Shown: positions 1 through 6,950 of the stretch, in pieces
Position numbering within the stretch: position 1 is the first letter of the stretch
Layout of the letters: every line of letters begins with the position of its first letter
Assembly: GCA_028698975.1 (NCBI GenBank)
Contig: JAQVVK010000061.1
Location: 1-11,360, forward strand
DNA from: Victivallaceae bacterium
Lineage (GTDB): Bacteria; Verrucomicrobiota; Lentisphaeria; Victivallales; Victivallaceae
Length of the DNA: 11,360 nt
Reading direction: 5' to 3'
Translations under genes and position numbers: made by a program
The notes under the pieces: generated by a model
Database searches by the model: none
The model's input: the letters and a program-made list of their open reading frames with translations, nothing else
Told to the model about the DNA's origin: nothing

Positions 1-2027
1 GCCTTATTCTCGCCACCGGCGGGCCGGGCATGGTCAAGGCGGCCTATTCGAGCGGTACCCCGGCGGTCGGCGTCGGCGCGGGCAACACCCCGGTCATTAT
101 GGATGAGACCTGCGATATTCAAATGGCGGTCAGCTCGGTTCTGCAAAGCAAGACCTTTGACAACGGCATGATCTGCGCTTCGGAGCAGTCGGTTACCGTG
201 GTCGAATCCATCTACGATGCGGTCAAAGACGAATTTATCAAGCGCGGCGCCTGTATTCTCAACGCCAAAGACGCCAAAAAACTCGGCGAATTCATCCAGA
301 TCGACGGCAAACTCAATGCCAAGATCGTCGGCCAGAGTGCCGGGGATATTGCCAAAATGGCCGGGATCACCGTGCCCGACGACGCCAAAGTGCTGATCGC
401 CGAGACCAAGGGGGTCGGCCTCGACCACCCGTTCAGCCGCGAAAAACTTTCTCCGGTGCTGGCTCTCTACAAGATGAAGGATTTCGCCGCCGCGCTCGAC
501 AACGCCGAAGCTCTGCTCAATTACGGCGGCCTCGGCCATACCAGCGTGCTTTACACCAACCCCAACAACCGCGACCGCATTTCCGAATTCGGCAAACGCA
601 TGAATACCGCCCGCACCCTGATCAACATGCCGTCCAGCCAGGGCGCGATCGGCGACGTATTCAACTTCAAACTTGATCCGTCGCTCACCCTCGGCTGCGG
701 CAGCTGGGGCGGCAATTCGGTGAGCCAAAACGTCGCTCCCAAACACTTGCTGAACATCAAGACTATCGCCAAACGGAGAGATAATATGCTGTGGTTTCGC
801 GTGCCTCCCAAAATCTATTTCAAGTATGGCTGCCTCCGCGAGGCTTTGCGCGACCTGGCCGACGACGAGCGCAAACGCGCCTTTATCGTCACCGACCGTT
901 TCCTGTACGACAGCGGTGTGCTGGCCGGCGCGATTAAGACCCTCGAAGAGGTCGGCATAACGGTGGAGATTTTTACCGAAGTCACCCCCGACCCGACGCT
1001 GGAGTGCGCCCGCCGCGGCGTTGACCGCATGAATTCTTTCCGCCCCGACACCATTATCGCCATCGGCGGCGGTTCGCCGATGGACGCGGCCAAGATCATG
1101 TGGCTGATGTACGAACACCCGGAAGTGCATTTCGAAGACATCGCTCTGCGTTTCATGGATATCCGCAAGCGGGTGTTCAAGTTCCCGAAGCTGGGGGCCA
1201 AAGCCACTCTTGTGGCGATACCCACCACCTCCGGCACCGGCAGCGAGGTGACTCCGTTCGCGGTCATCACCGACGAAAAGACCGGCGTGAAATACCCGCT
1301 GGCCGACTACGAACTCACCCCGGATATGGCCATCATCGATACCCAACTGGTCATGAAGATGCCCAAGAAACTGACCGCTTACTCCGGTATCGACGCGCTG
1401 GTGCATGCGCTTGAGGCGCGGGTTTCCATACTTGCGTCCGAATACACCAACGGGCTTGCCCGCGAGGCGGCAAGGCTGGTGTTCAAATATCTGCCTGCCG
1501 CCTACGAAAACGGACTCACCGACGAGAAAGCGCGCGAGAAGATACACCACGCCTCGACCATCGCCGGCATGGCCTTTGCCAATGCGTTTCTCGGCGTCTG
1601 CCACTCGATGGCGCACAAGCTGGGCGCGGCGTTTCATGTGCCGCACGGTTTGGCCAATGCGCTGCTTATCACCGAGGTGATCCGCTTCAACGCGACGCGC
1701 AAGCCGACCAAGCAGGGTACGTTCTCGCAGTACAAATGCCCGGACGCGCTGGAGCGTTACTCGAATCTCGCCGACTTCCTCAACCTCGGCGGCAAGACCG
1801 AGGACGAAAAGGTCGAGCACTTGATCGCCGCGGTCGAACAGCTCAAGGAACGGTTGGGCATACCCGCCTCCATCAAGGACGCCGGGGTGCCGGAGAAGGA
1901 ATTCCTCGCTCAGGTGGACAATCTCTCGGAAATGGCGTTTGACGATCAGTGCACCGGAGCCAACCCGCGTTATCCGCTCATCAGCGAGATCAAGGAGATG
2001 TATTTGCACGCATATTACGGCAAATAG
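1..2027 (+). CDS. adhE: Bifunctional acetaldehyde-CoA/alcohol dehydrogenase AdhE (5' truncated by window edge)
   Basis: Reduces acetyl-CoA to acetaldehyde and then ethanol using NADH in the cytoplasm, the main ethanol-forming step of fermenters. The frame is open from base 3, so the Met at 30 is internal and roughly 190 N-terminal residues lie outside the window. Counting that Met as residue 1, the aldehyde dehydrogenase half carries the catalytic Cys49 in MICASEQS (codon 174-176). The iron-dependent alcohol dehydrogenase half begins near residue 253. It has the dinucleotide-binding GGGSPMDAAK from residue 346 and metal ligands D455, H459, H525 and H539. These fall at the same offset (198) from E. 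coli AdhE D653, H657, H723 and H737. The protein stops at YYGK and lacks the charged C-terminal tail of E. coli AdhE. No frameshift is seen. No terminator separates it from the hydrogenase genes 41 bp downstream, so read-through is possible. Confidence 0.97.
   Translation, partial: LILATGGPGMVKAAYSSGTPAVGVGAGNTPVIMDETCDIQMAVSSVLQSKTFDNGMICASEQSVTVVESIYDAVKDEFIKRGACILNAKDAKKLGEFIQIDGKLNAKIVGQSAGDIAKMAGITVPDDAKVLIAETKGVGLDHPFSREKLSPVLALYKMKDFAAALDNAEALLNYGGLGHTSVLYTNPNNRDRISEFGKRMNTARTLINMPSSQGAIGDVFNFKLDPSLTLGCGSWGGNSVSQNVAPKHLLNIKTIAKRRDNMLWFRVPPKIYFKYGCLREALRDLADDERKRAFIVTDRFLYDSGVLAGAIKTLEEVGITVEIFTEVTPDPTLECARRGVDRMNSFRPDTIIAIGGGSPMDAAKIMWLMYEHPEVHFEDIALRFMDIRKRVFKFPKLGAKATLVAIPTTSGTGSEVTPFAVITDEKTGVKYPLADYELTPDMAIIDTQLVMKMPKKLTAYSGIDALVHALEARVSILASEYTNGLAREAARLVFKYLPAAYENGLTDEKAREKIHHASTIAGMAFANAFLGVCHSMAHKLGAAFHVPHGLANALLITEVIRFNATRKPTKQGTFSQYKCPDALERYSNLADFLNLGGKTEDEKVEHLIAAVEQLKERLGIPASIKDAGVPEKEFLAQVDNLSEMAFDDQCTGANPRYPLISEIKEMYLHAYYGK
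775..788 (+). promoter_or_regulatory. Possible internal ribosome-binding site and start at the AdhE domain junction
   Basis: GGAGAG at 775-780 lies 5 nt before an in-frame ATG at 786-788. This ATG (Met253 in the numbering used for adhE) sits at the junction between the aldehyde dehydrogenase half and the iron alcohol dehydrogenase half, at the segment beginning MLWFRVPP. The site is made by the Arg-Arg codons CGG AGA. Initiation here would give a free 413-residue alcohol dehydrogenase domain. The site is seen in the sequence; its use is inferred and could be chance. Confidence 0.35.
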
Positions 2028-2029
2028 AC

Positions 2030-2058
2030 TTGAAAACCTGAAAAGGAACGGTTATAGT
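2030..2058 (+). promoter_or_regulatory. Sigma-70-type promoter for the hydrogenase operon
   Basis: TTGAAA at 2030-2035 and TATAGT at 2053-2058 are separated by 17 nt, each matching the consensus at five of six positions. It lies in the 41-bp gap between adhE and the first hydrogenase-operon gene. The predicted start of transcription is near 2065, only about 4 nt before the ATG at 2069. The purine-rich AAAAGGAA at 2041-2048 is too far upstream of that ATG to serve as its Shine-Dalgarno site. Confidence 0.6.
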
Positions 2059-2068
2059 TATTTCCATC

Positions 2069-2341
2069 ATGAAAAAGCCTAAAATCAAAATCTGTATCGG
2101 CAGCTCATGCTTCGCCCGCGGCAACGACCAAAACGTTGCCGCGGTCGAAAAATTCCTTGAGGAACATGGGTTGAAGGATGATGTGGATGTCGAACTCGAG
2201 GGCTGTCTTTGCCTCGGCCGCTGTGCCGACGGCCCGATGGTGGTCATCGATGGCGAAGTCCATACCAATGTATCAAAAGGGGTCATGCTGGATTTGCTAA
2301 AAGGACTGTTCCCTGATAAATCCGGGGAGTTGCCGAAATGA
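2069..2341 (+). CDS. Thioredoxin-fold [2Fe-2S] ferredoxin (NuoE C-terminal-like), first copy
   Basis: Small electron-transfer protein of 90 residues, the thioredoxin-like [2Fe-2S] fold found in NuoE/HndA-type subunits. The visible cluster ligands are C9-x4-C14 (ICIGSSC) and C48-x3-C52 (CLGRC), followed by the family's GPxVVIDG strand. An additional Cys46 sits just before the second pair. Length fits a stand-alone domain without the NuoE helical N-terminus. Its stop overlaps the next start by 4 bp (ATGA at 2338-2341), indicating translational coupling to the PAS hydrogenase, which is its likely redox partner. No Shine-Dalgarno lies at a normal distance from this ATG, although a promoter sits just upstream. 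In the T. saccharolyticum hfs operon the first gene (hfsA) is probably the equivalent, but I am not sure of that naming. Confidence 0.85.
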   Translation: MKKPKIKICIGSSCFARGNDQNVAAVEKFLEEHGLKDDVDVELEGCLCLGRCADGPMVVIDGEVHTNVSKGVMLDLLKGLFPDKSGELPK

Positions 2342-4062
2342 ACGCCGATTTTCCGATCTACACTACGCCTAACGAATGTCAGGACTGCTACAAATGCGTG
2401 CGCCATTGCTCCTGCAAGGCGATCCGCATTGTCAATGCCCGCGCCGCGGTGATTCCGGAGTTGTGCGTGAGTTGCGGCGAATGCGTGCGGGTCTGCCCGG
2501 CTCACGCCAAGAAGATCCGCTCCGACCTCGCCCGCGCCCAGTTTCTGCTTTCCGAGGGAAAGAAACTTTATGCGTCGATCGCACCCAGTTGGATCGGCTG
2601 TTTCAAGGGTGTTTCGCTAGGTGCGCTGGCGGCCGGGCTGAAACGGCTCGGCTTTGCCGGGGTGGGCGAGACTGCGCTCGGCGCGCAGATCGTCAGCGCG
2701 GAAACCGGCCGTTTTCTCCAAACCGCTCCGCCCGGAGTGTATATTTCAAGCGCCTGCCCGTCGGCGGTGGATTTCATTGCCAAGTATCACCCCGAGTGGT
2801 TGAGCGCGATCGTGCCGGTGACTTCGCCGGTGATCGCCCATTCGCGGCTGCTGCATCAGAAATACGGCAATGACGCAAAGGTGGTCTTTATCGGTCCCTG
2901 CGCCGCCAAGAAACTTGAAGCCGACCGCAAGCCGGGCGATCTTGCGCTTGCGCTCACATTCCCGGTTTTGACCGACTGGCTTGAAAGTGCCCATGTCGAT
3001 CTCGGCGCGTTGGAGTCGGAGCCGGTGGTGCCGGTGCCGGCGGAGGAGGGGAGGTGTTATTCGCTTGAGGGAGGGATGAACGACACCTTGCGCGATGTTT
3101 CCGGCGATACCCGCTATATTGCGGTTTCGGGTATTTCGGAATTGACCCGGCTTTTGGGGCGGGTCAACGCCGACGATATACGCAGAGGCGGCGGCAAACT
3201 TTTTATCGAAGCTCTGGCTTGTCCGGGCGGTTGTGTCAACGGCCCGGCCATGCCGCACGGCTCGTCGTCGATCGATGTGGTGATGAATACCGTCGCGGTC
3301 GGGAGCACGCGCAGCAGTCTGGGTCGCGAGGTTACGATCGACGCAAGCGAACTTCATTACTCCCGGCCGGTGGTGCCCTCCACCATAACCGAAAGCGACA
3401 TACGGGCCGCGCTGGCCTCGGTGGGCAAGTTTTCGGTGGCCGACGAGCTTAATTGCGGCGGCTGCGGGTATAACACCTGCCGCGAATTCGCCCGCGCCAA
3501 ACTTGACGGCAAGGCGGAGTCGTCGATGTGCCTGTCGTATCTGCGTAAGATTTCAGAAAAGACCAGTACCGCGCTCATCAAGTACATCCCGGTCGGGGTG
3601 GTGCTGGTCAATTCCGAGTTGCGGGTGACCGAGTGCAACCGCCATTTTGCGGAGCTGTGCGGCGAGGAAACCCTCCGGACGTACGATGCTTGCGGCAATC
3701 TCAACGGCGCGATCCTTTCGACGCTGGTGGATTTCACCGATCTTGTCGAGTCGGTCATGGCCAACGGCGGCGAGCTGGAAAGGTTCAACCAGACCAGCGG
3801 CGACCGGATTTTCAACATCAGTGTATTTTCGATCACGCCCGGGCAGACCGCCGGAGCGGTGGTGCAGGACGTGACAAGAAGCGAACTTCAGCGCGAGCAG
3901 GTCGCCGAAAAGGCGCGGGAGGTCATTCGCAAAAACGTTATGACTGTGCAGAAGATCGCCCGCTGTCTCGGCGAACACATGGCTGATACCGAGATTCTGC
4001 TCAACGAAGTGGCCGGAGCCTATTCCAAACCGGCCGAAAACAACCCAGAGCAGGACAAATGA
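2338..4062 (+). CDS. hfsB: Sensory-type [FeFe] hydrogenase with PAS domain (HydS/HfsB-like)
   Basis: A 574-residue protein. Two ferredoxin-type [4Fe-4S] motifs come first (C14, C17, C20, C24; C43, C46, C49, C53). The H-cluster domain spans about 78-340, with motifs SSACPS (C140), GPCAAKKLE (C188, K191, E194) and EALACPGGC (C295, C299). A further Fe-S motif CGGCGYNTC (C373, C376, C381, with C398) follows, then a PAS domain at about 410-515 and a helical tail. The position before C140, where catalytic enzymes have the proton-relay Cys, is Ala. Gly187 and Leu293 replace Met residues that line the cluster in classical enzymes. These features are known for group C sensory hydrogenases, which turn over slowly and are thought to sense H2 or redox state. 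The start at 2338 has GGGGAG at 2324-2329 and overlaps the upstream stop; the stop overlaps the phosphatase start. The symbol follows hfsB of T. saccharolyticum, also an [FeFe]-PAS protein; orthology is inferred. Confidence 0.92.
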   Translation: MNADFPIYTTPNECQDCYKCVRHCSCKAIRIVNARAAVIPELCVSCGECVRVCPAHAKKIRSDLARAQFLLSEGKKLYASIAPSWIGCFKGVSLGALAAGLKRLGFAGVGETALGAQIVSAETGRFLQTAPPGVYISSACPSAVDFIAKYHPEWLSAIVPVTSPVIAHSRLLHQKYGNDAKVVFIGPCAAKKLEADRKPGDLALALTFPVLTDWLESAHVDLGALESEPVVPVPAEEGRCYSLEGGMNDTLRDVSGDTRYIAVSGISELTRLLGRVNADDIRRGGGKLFIEALACPGGCVNGPAMPHGSSSIDVVMNTVAVGSTRSSLGREVTIDASELHYSRPVVPSTITESDIRAALASVGKFSVADELNCGGCGYNTCREFARAKLDGKAESSMCLSYLRKISEKTSTALIKYIPVGVVLVNSELRVTECNRHFAELCGEETLRTYDACGNLNGAILSTLVDFTDLVESVMANGGELERFNQTSGDRIFNISVFSITPGQTAGAVVQDVTRSELQREQVAEKAREVIRKNVMTVQKIARCLGEHMADTEILLNEVAGAYSKPAENNPEQDK

Positions 4063-5246
4063 ATTCGTCGCCTTTTGTTGAAATGGAGTGCTGTCAGATC
4101 ACCAAAGACGGTCAGTCCGCCTGCGGCGATGATTTTCAGTGGGAGCGTGACGAAAGCGAAAACCGTCACATCGCGGTGCTTTCCGACGGTCTCGGCAGCG
4201 GCATCAAGGCAAATCTGCTGGCCAATATGACCACCACGATGGCGTTGAAGTTCATGCACTCCGACGCCGACATTCTTCAGTCGGCCGAAACCATCATGGA
4301 TTCGCTGCCGGTCTGCGAGGTGCGCAAGATCAGTTATGCCACGTTTACGATTGTGGATATGCTGGCCGGTTCGGGGCGAACCAGGGTGATCGAAATGGGC
4401 AATCCGGGTTATATTCAGCTGCGCGGCACCCGGGAAATACCGCCGTTTTCGCGGCGCACCCTCGTGTCGAAGAACTGGCCCGACCGCGAAATGACGGTTT
4501 CCGAGCTTCAGATGACGCTGGGCGACCGGTTGATCTTCTGTTCCGACGGGGTGACACAGGCGGGGCTGGGGCAGCCGCACTGCAAGTTCGGCTGGCGGCG
4601 CGAGGGGTGCATGGAGTTCGCCCGCAAACTCATCGAGGACACGCCGGATATTTCGGCTCGCGAACTCTCCCGCACAATAGCGTTTAACGCATTATCCATA
4701 AACAAAGGCCGCCGCTGCGTCGATGATACCAGTTGCGCGGTGATCTACTTGCGAAATCCGCGAAAACTCCGGGTCATAACCGGCCCGCCTTTTCACAAGG
4801 AAGACGACGCCAAGTTTGCGGCGATGGCCGCCGACCGTGACTACACGGTGATTATTTGCGGTGGTACGACTTCCAATATCATTCAGCGCGAACTGCATAC
4901 GCGGGTGGAGATCGATCTCGCGCAGGTCAAGTATGCCGGCGGACTGCCTCCGCCGGGAGAGATGGCCGGTGTGGGCATGGTGACCGAGGGCATACTTACC
5001 TTGACCCGGGTGGCCGCGCTGCTGGAAAGTCATTCGCTGGAGGACGCGCCTTTGGCGGCGCATAAGATACTCGATCGTTTCGACGAGAGCGATGTTATTG
5101 AATTCATCGTCGGCACCAAGGTCAACGAAGCCCATCAAGACCCGTCGCTGCCGGTCGATCTGGAAATTCGGCGCAATATTGTCAAGAAACTTAAAGACTT
5201 GCTTATCAACGAATACCGTAAAAAGGTAACAATACAATATATTTAG
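4059..5246 (+). CDS. SpoIIE/PP2C-family serine/threonine phosphatase with unassigned C-terminal domain
   Basis: Predicted cytosolic Mn/Mg-dependent phosphoprotein phosphatase of 395 residues. The SpoIIE-type catalytic domain covers about 1-231. Metal-binding acidic positions are visible in GDDF (D24/D25), LSDGLGSG (D43), CSDGVTQAG (D163) and VDDTSC (D222/D223). A second region from about 236 to 395 carries the glycine-rich ICGGTTSN and ends in a basic helix. I do not recognise it as a named domain. No transmembrane segment or sensor domain is fused, so the signal probably comes from a partner. The ATG overlaps the PAS-hydrogenase stop (4059-4062), with AGGA at 4052-4055 as a close-spaced ribosome site. 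The tight coupling suggests that the PAS hydrogenase is its regulator. Phosphatases of this type are known neighbours of sensory [FeFe] hydrogenases, including in hfs-type operons. The substrate is unknown, and no kinase or anti-sigma factor is in the window. Confidence 0.92.
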   Translation: MNSSPFVEMECCQITKDGQSACGDDFQWERDESENRHIAVLSDGLGSGIKANLLANMTTTMALKFMHSDADILQSAETIMDSLPVCEVRKISYATFTIVDMLAGSGRTRVIEMGNPGYIQLRGTREIPPFSRRTLVSKNWPDREMTVSELQMTLGDRLIFCSDGVTQAGLGQPHCKFGWRREGCMEFARKLIEDTPDISARELSRTIAFNALSINKGRRCVDDTSCAVIYLRNPRKLRVITGPPFHKEDDAKFAAMAADRDYTVIICGGTTSNIIQRELHTRVEIDLAQVKYAGGLPPPGEMAGVGMVTEGILTLTRVAALLESHSLEDAPLAAHKILDRFDESDVIEFIVGTKVNEAHQDPSLPVDLEIRRNIVKKLKDLLINEYRKKVTIQYI

Positions 5247-5254
5247 GAGTCAAT

Positions 5255-5527
5255 ATGGCGGAAAAGATCAAACTTGAAATCTGTTGCGGCACGACCTGTT
5301 TTATGCTGGGGGCGGCCGAGATAATGCAGCTGGCCACCAATATGCCGCCCGATCTTGACGGACACGTCGAAGTGACCGGGCTGGCCTGTATGAATGCCTG
5401 TCTTAATGAAAATCTGGGTCACTCGCCCTTTGTGCGTATCGACGGCAAGCTGATCGGCAACGCCACGGTGGAAATGGTGTGCGACGAACTTCGCAAACGG
5501 CTCAACGGCGGTGGCGACAATGAGTAA
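5255..5527 (+). CDS. Thioredoxin-fold [2Fe-2S] ferredoxin (NuoE C-terminal-like), second copy
   Basis: A 90-residue thioredoxin-like [2Fe-2S] protein, a probable electron carrier or small subunit for the catalytic hydrogenase that follows. Ligands are C10/C11 and C15 (ICCGTTC) and C45-x3-C49 (CMNAC), followed by the PFVRIDGKLIG strand. It is clearly divergent from the first copy at 2069. The second Cys pair uses MNA rather than LGR, and residues SP replace GP after a longer loop, so the two are probably specialised to different partners. AGGAG at 5245-5249 lies 5 nt before the ATG and overlaps the phosphatase stop codon. Its 3' end overlaps the next gene by 8 bp. Confidence 0.85.
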   Translation: MAEKIKLEICCGTTCFMLGAAEIMQLATNMPPDLDGHVEVTGLACMNACLNENLGHSPFVRIDGKLIGNATVEMVCDELRKRLNGGGDNE

Positions 5528-6902
5528 CGGCGCGGAGAGAATGCGGCGCGAACTCATGATCCGGTTGGTTCGCGAGTTCCGGGCCGGTACACTGGCGGAC
5601 AACATCGACCGTATCCCGGTACAGTTGCGGCCGCAGAATTCTCCGGCGACGCGTTGCTGCATATATCATGACCGCGCGGTGCTCAAGTACCGATTGATGG
5701 CATTGCTTGGTTTCGACCCCAAGCGCGAGACCGATGAGACCAAACCGCTCAAAGAATATTACGAGGAAGCCGAGGCCGAAGACTGTTCGCCGGAGCCGCC
5801 GATCACCGTTTGCGGAGCCGGGTGCGCGGGTTGCCCGTCGAGCCGGGTGGCGGTAACGGAAAATTGTCGCGGCTGTTTTGCCCGTCCCTGCGTTTACGCT
5901 TGTCCGCGCGGCGCGATTTCGGTGATCGATCAGCATGCCTGGATCGATTACTCCAAGTGCATCAAATGCGGCAAGTGTCTGCAAGTGTGTCCGTTTAATG
6001 CAATCATCAAGACCAAAGTACCGTGCGAGGACGCTTGCCCGACCGGAGCCATCCGCAAAAATGAATTCGGGGTGGCCGACATCGACTTTGATAAATGTAT
6101 TTTCTGCGGCAAGTGTTTTGCCAAGTGCCCGTTTGGCGCGGTCATGGAGCGTTCCGAGCTGGTGCGGGTGTTGCGTGCGCTCGGCGCAGGGCGCAAACTT
6201 GTGGCGATGATCGCGCCGTCGGCGCAGTTTCAGTTCCCCGGCGGTATCGAGAAGCTGTTTTCGGCGGTCAAGGCGGCCGGGTTCCACGACGTGATCGAAG
6301 TCGCTCTGGGCGCGGAACTTACCACCGAACACGAAGCGCACGAATTCATCGAGCGCATGAAACGCGGCGACCGGCTGATGACAACATCTTGCTGCACCGC
6401 CTTTGTCGAACTTATCAAGAAACATGTGCCGCAGTTGATACCCTGCGTCTCCGACACCCCCAGCCCCATGAAGTATGCGGGTAAGCTGGCCAAAGAGAAA
6501 TACCCTGATGCCCTGACCGTGTTTGTCGGCCCCTGCATCGCCAAACGCCACGAGGCGTTGTCGGCGGAAAATGTCGATATGGTGATGAATTTCGAGGAAT
6601 TGGGCGCATTGCTGGCCGGTTCCGGCATCGACATCATGAGCCAGCCCGAGTGGAAACTGCCGAGACCGGCCATTGCCACGGCGCGCAATTTCGCCAAGAG
6701 TTGCGGCGTCACCGACGCGATATTGAGCGAATTATGCGGCGACGATCTGCCCAAGGTCAACGGCAAGTTCTTTAACGGCATAGACGCCAAGACCGCCAAG
6801 ATGCTGGCTCTCTATGCCGCAGGAAAACTGCCGGGTAACTTCATCGAGGGTATGAGTTGCGAGGGCGGCTGCGTCGGAGGACCATGTTCGCTGGTAAAGT
6901 GA
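5520..6902 (+). CDS. Catalytic-type [FeFe] hydrogenase, group B-like, multi-cluster
   Basis: Predicted cytoplasmic H2-forming enzyme of 460 residues, probably fed by reduced ferredoxin. A conserved N-terminal region (RRELMIRL to RCCIYHDRA, about 9-53) precedes a Cys-rich relay. The relay has C98/C102/C105; C116, C119, C124, C128; a classical [4Fe-4S] motif C147, C150, C153, C157; C169/C173; and another classical motif C193, C196, C199, C203. The H-cluster domain carries TTSCCT (C291 the proton-relay Cys, C292 a cluster ligand), SPMK at 315-318, GPCIAKRHE (C339, K342, E345) and EGMSCEGGCVGGPC (C447, C451, C456). Catalytic positions are therefore intact, unlike in the PAS hydrogenase of the operon. 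The motif variants resemble group B and the second hydrogenase of hfs operons. I chose ATG 5520 over GTG 5511 because it overlaps the upstream stop tightly; ATG 5541, with GGAG before it, is the alternative. HydE, HydF and HydG maturases are not in this window. Confidence 0.93.
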   Translation: MSNGAERMRRELMIRLVREFRAGTLADNIDRIPVQLRPQNSPATRCCIYHDRAVLKYRLMALLGFDPKRETDETKPLKEYYEEAEAEDCSPEPPITVCGAGCAGCPSSRVAVTENCRGCFARPCVYACPRGAISVIDQHAWIDYSKCIKCGKCLQVCPFNAIIKTKVPCEDACPTGAIRKNEFGVADIDFDKCIFCGKCFAKCPFGAVMERSELVRVLRALGAGRKLVAMIAPSAQFQFPGGIEKLFSAVKAAGFHDVIEVALGAELTTEHEAHEFIERMKRGDRLMTTSCCTAFVELIKKHVPQLIPCVSDTPSPMKYAGKLAKEKYPDALTVFVGPCIAKRHEALSAENVDMVMNFEELGALLAGSGIDIMSQPEWKLPRPAIATARNFAKSCGVTDAILSELCGDDLPKVNGKFFNGIDAKTAKMLALYAAGKLPGNFIEGMSCEGGCVGGPCSLVK

Positions 6903-6920
6903 TCGCTCCAGCTTTATTCG

Positions 6921-6950
6921 CCCGGCCTTTGCGGAGGCCGGGTTTTTTTT
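6921..6950 (+). terminator. Rho-independent terminator of the hydrogenase operon
   Basis: A perfect 8-bp stem (CCCGGCCT at 6921-6928, AGGCCGGG at 6935-6942) with a 6-nt loop is followed by eight T residues (6943-6950). It lies 18 bp after the hydrogenase stop codon. The T tract touches the stop codon of the convergent GNAT reading frame (6949-6951). On the opposite strand the hairpin is not followed by a T run, so it should act mainly on + transcripts. Confidence 0.92.

Noticed and set aside
815..1270. Long antisense frames inside adhE and the hydrogenase genes
   Set aside because: They mirror codon bias of the GC-rich sense genes, show no motifs and have no ribosome sites or promoters.
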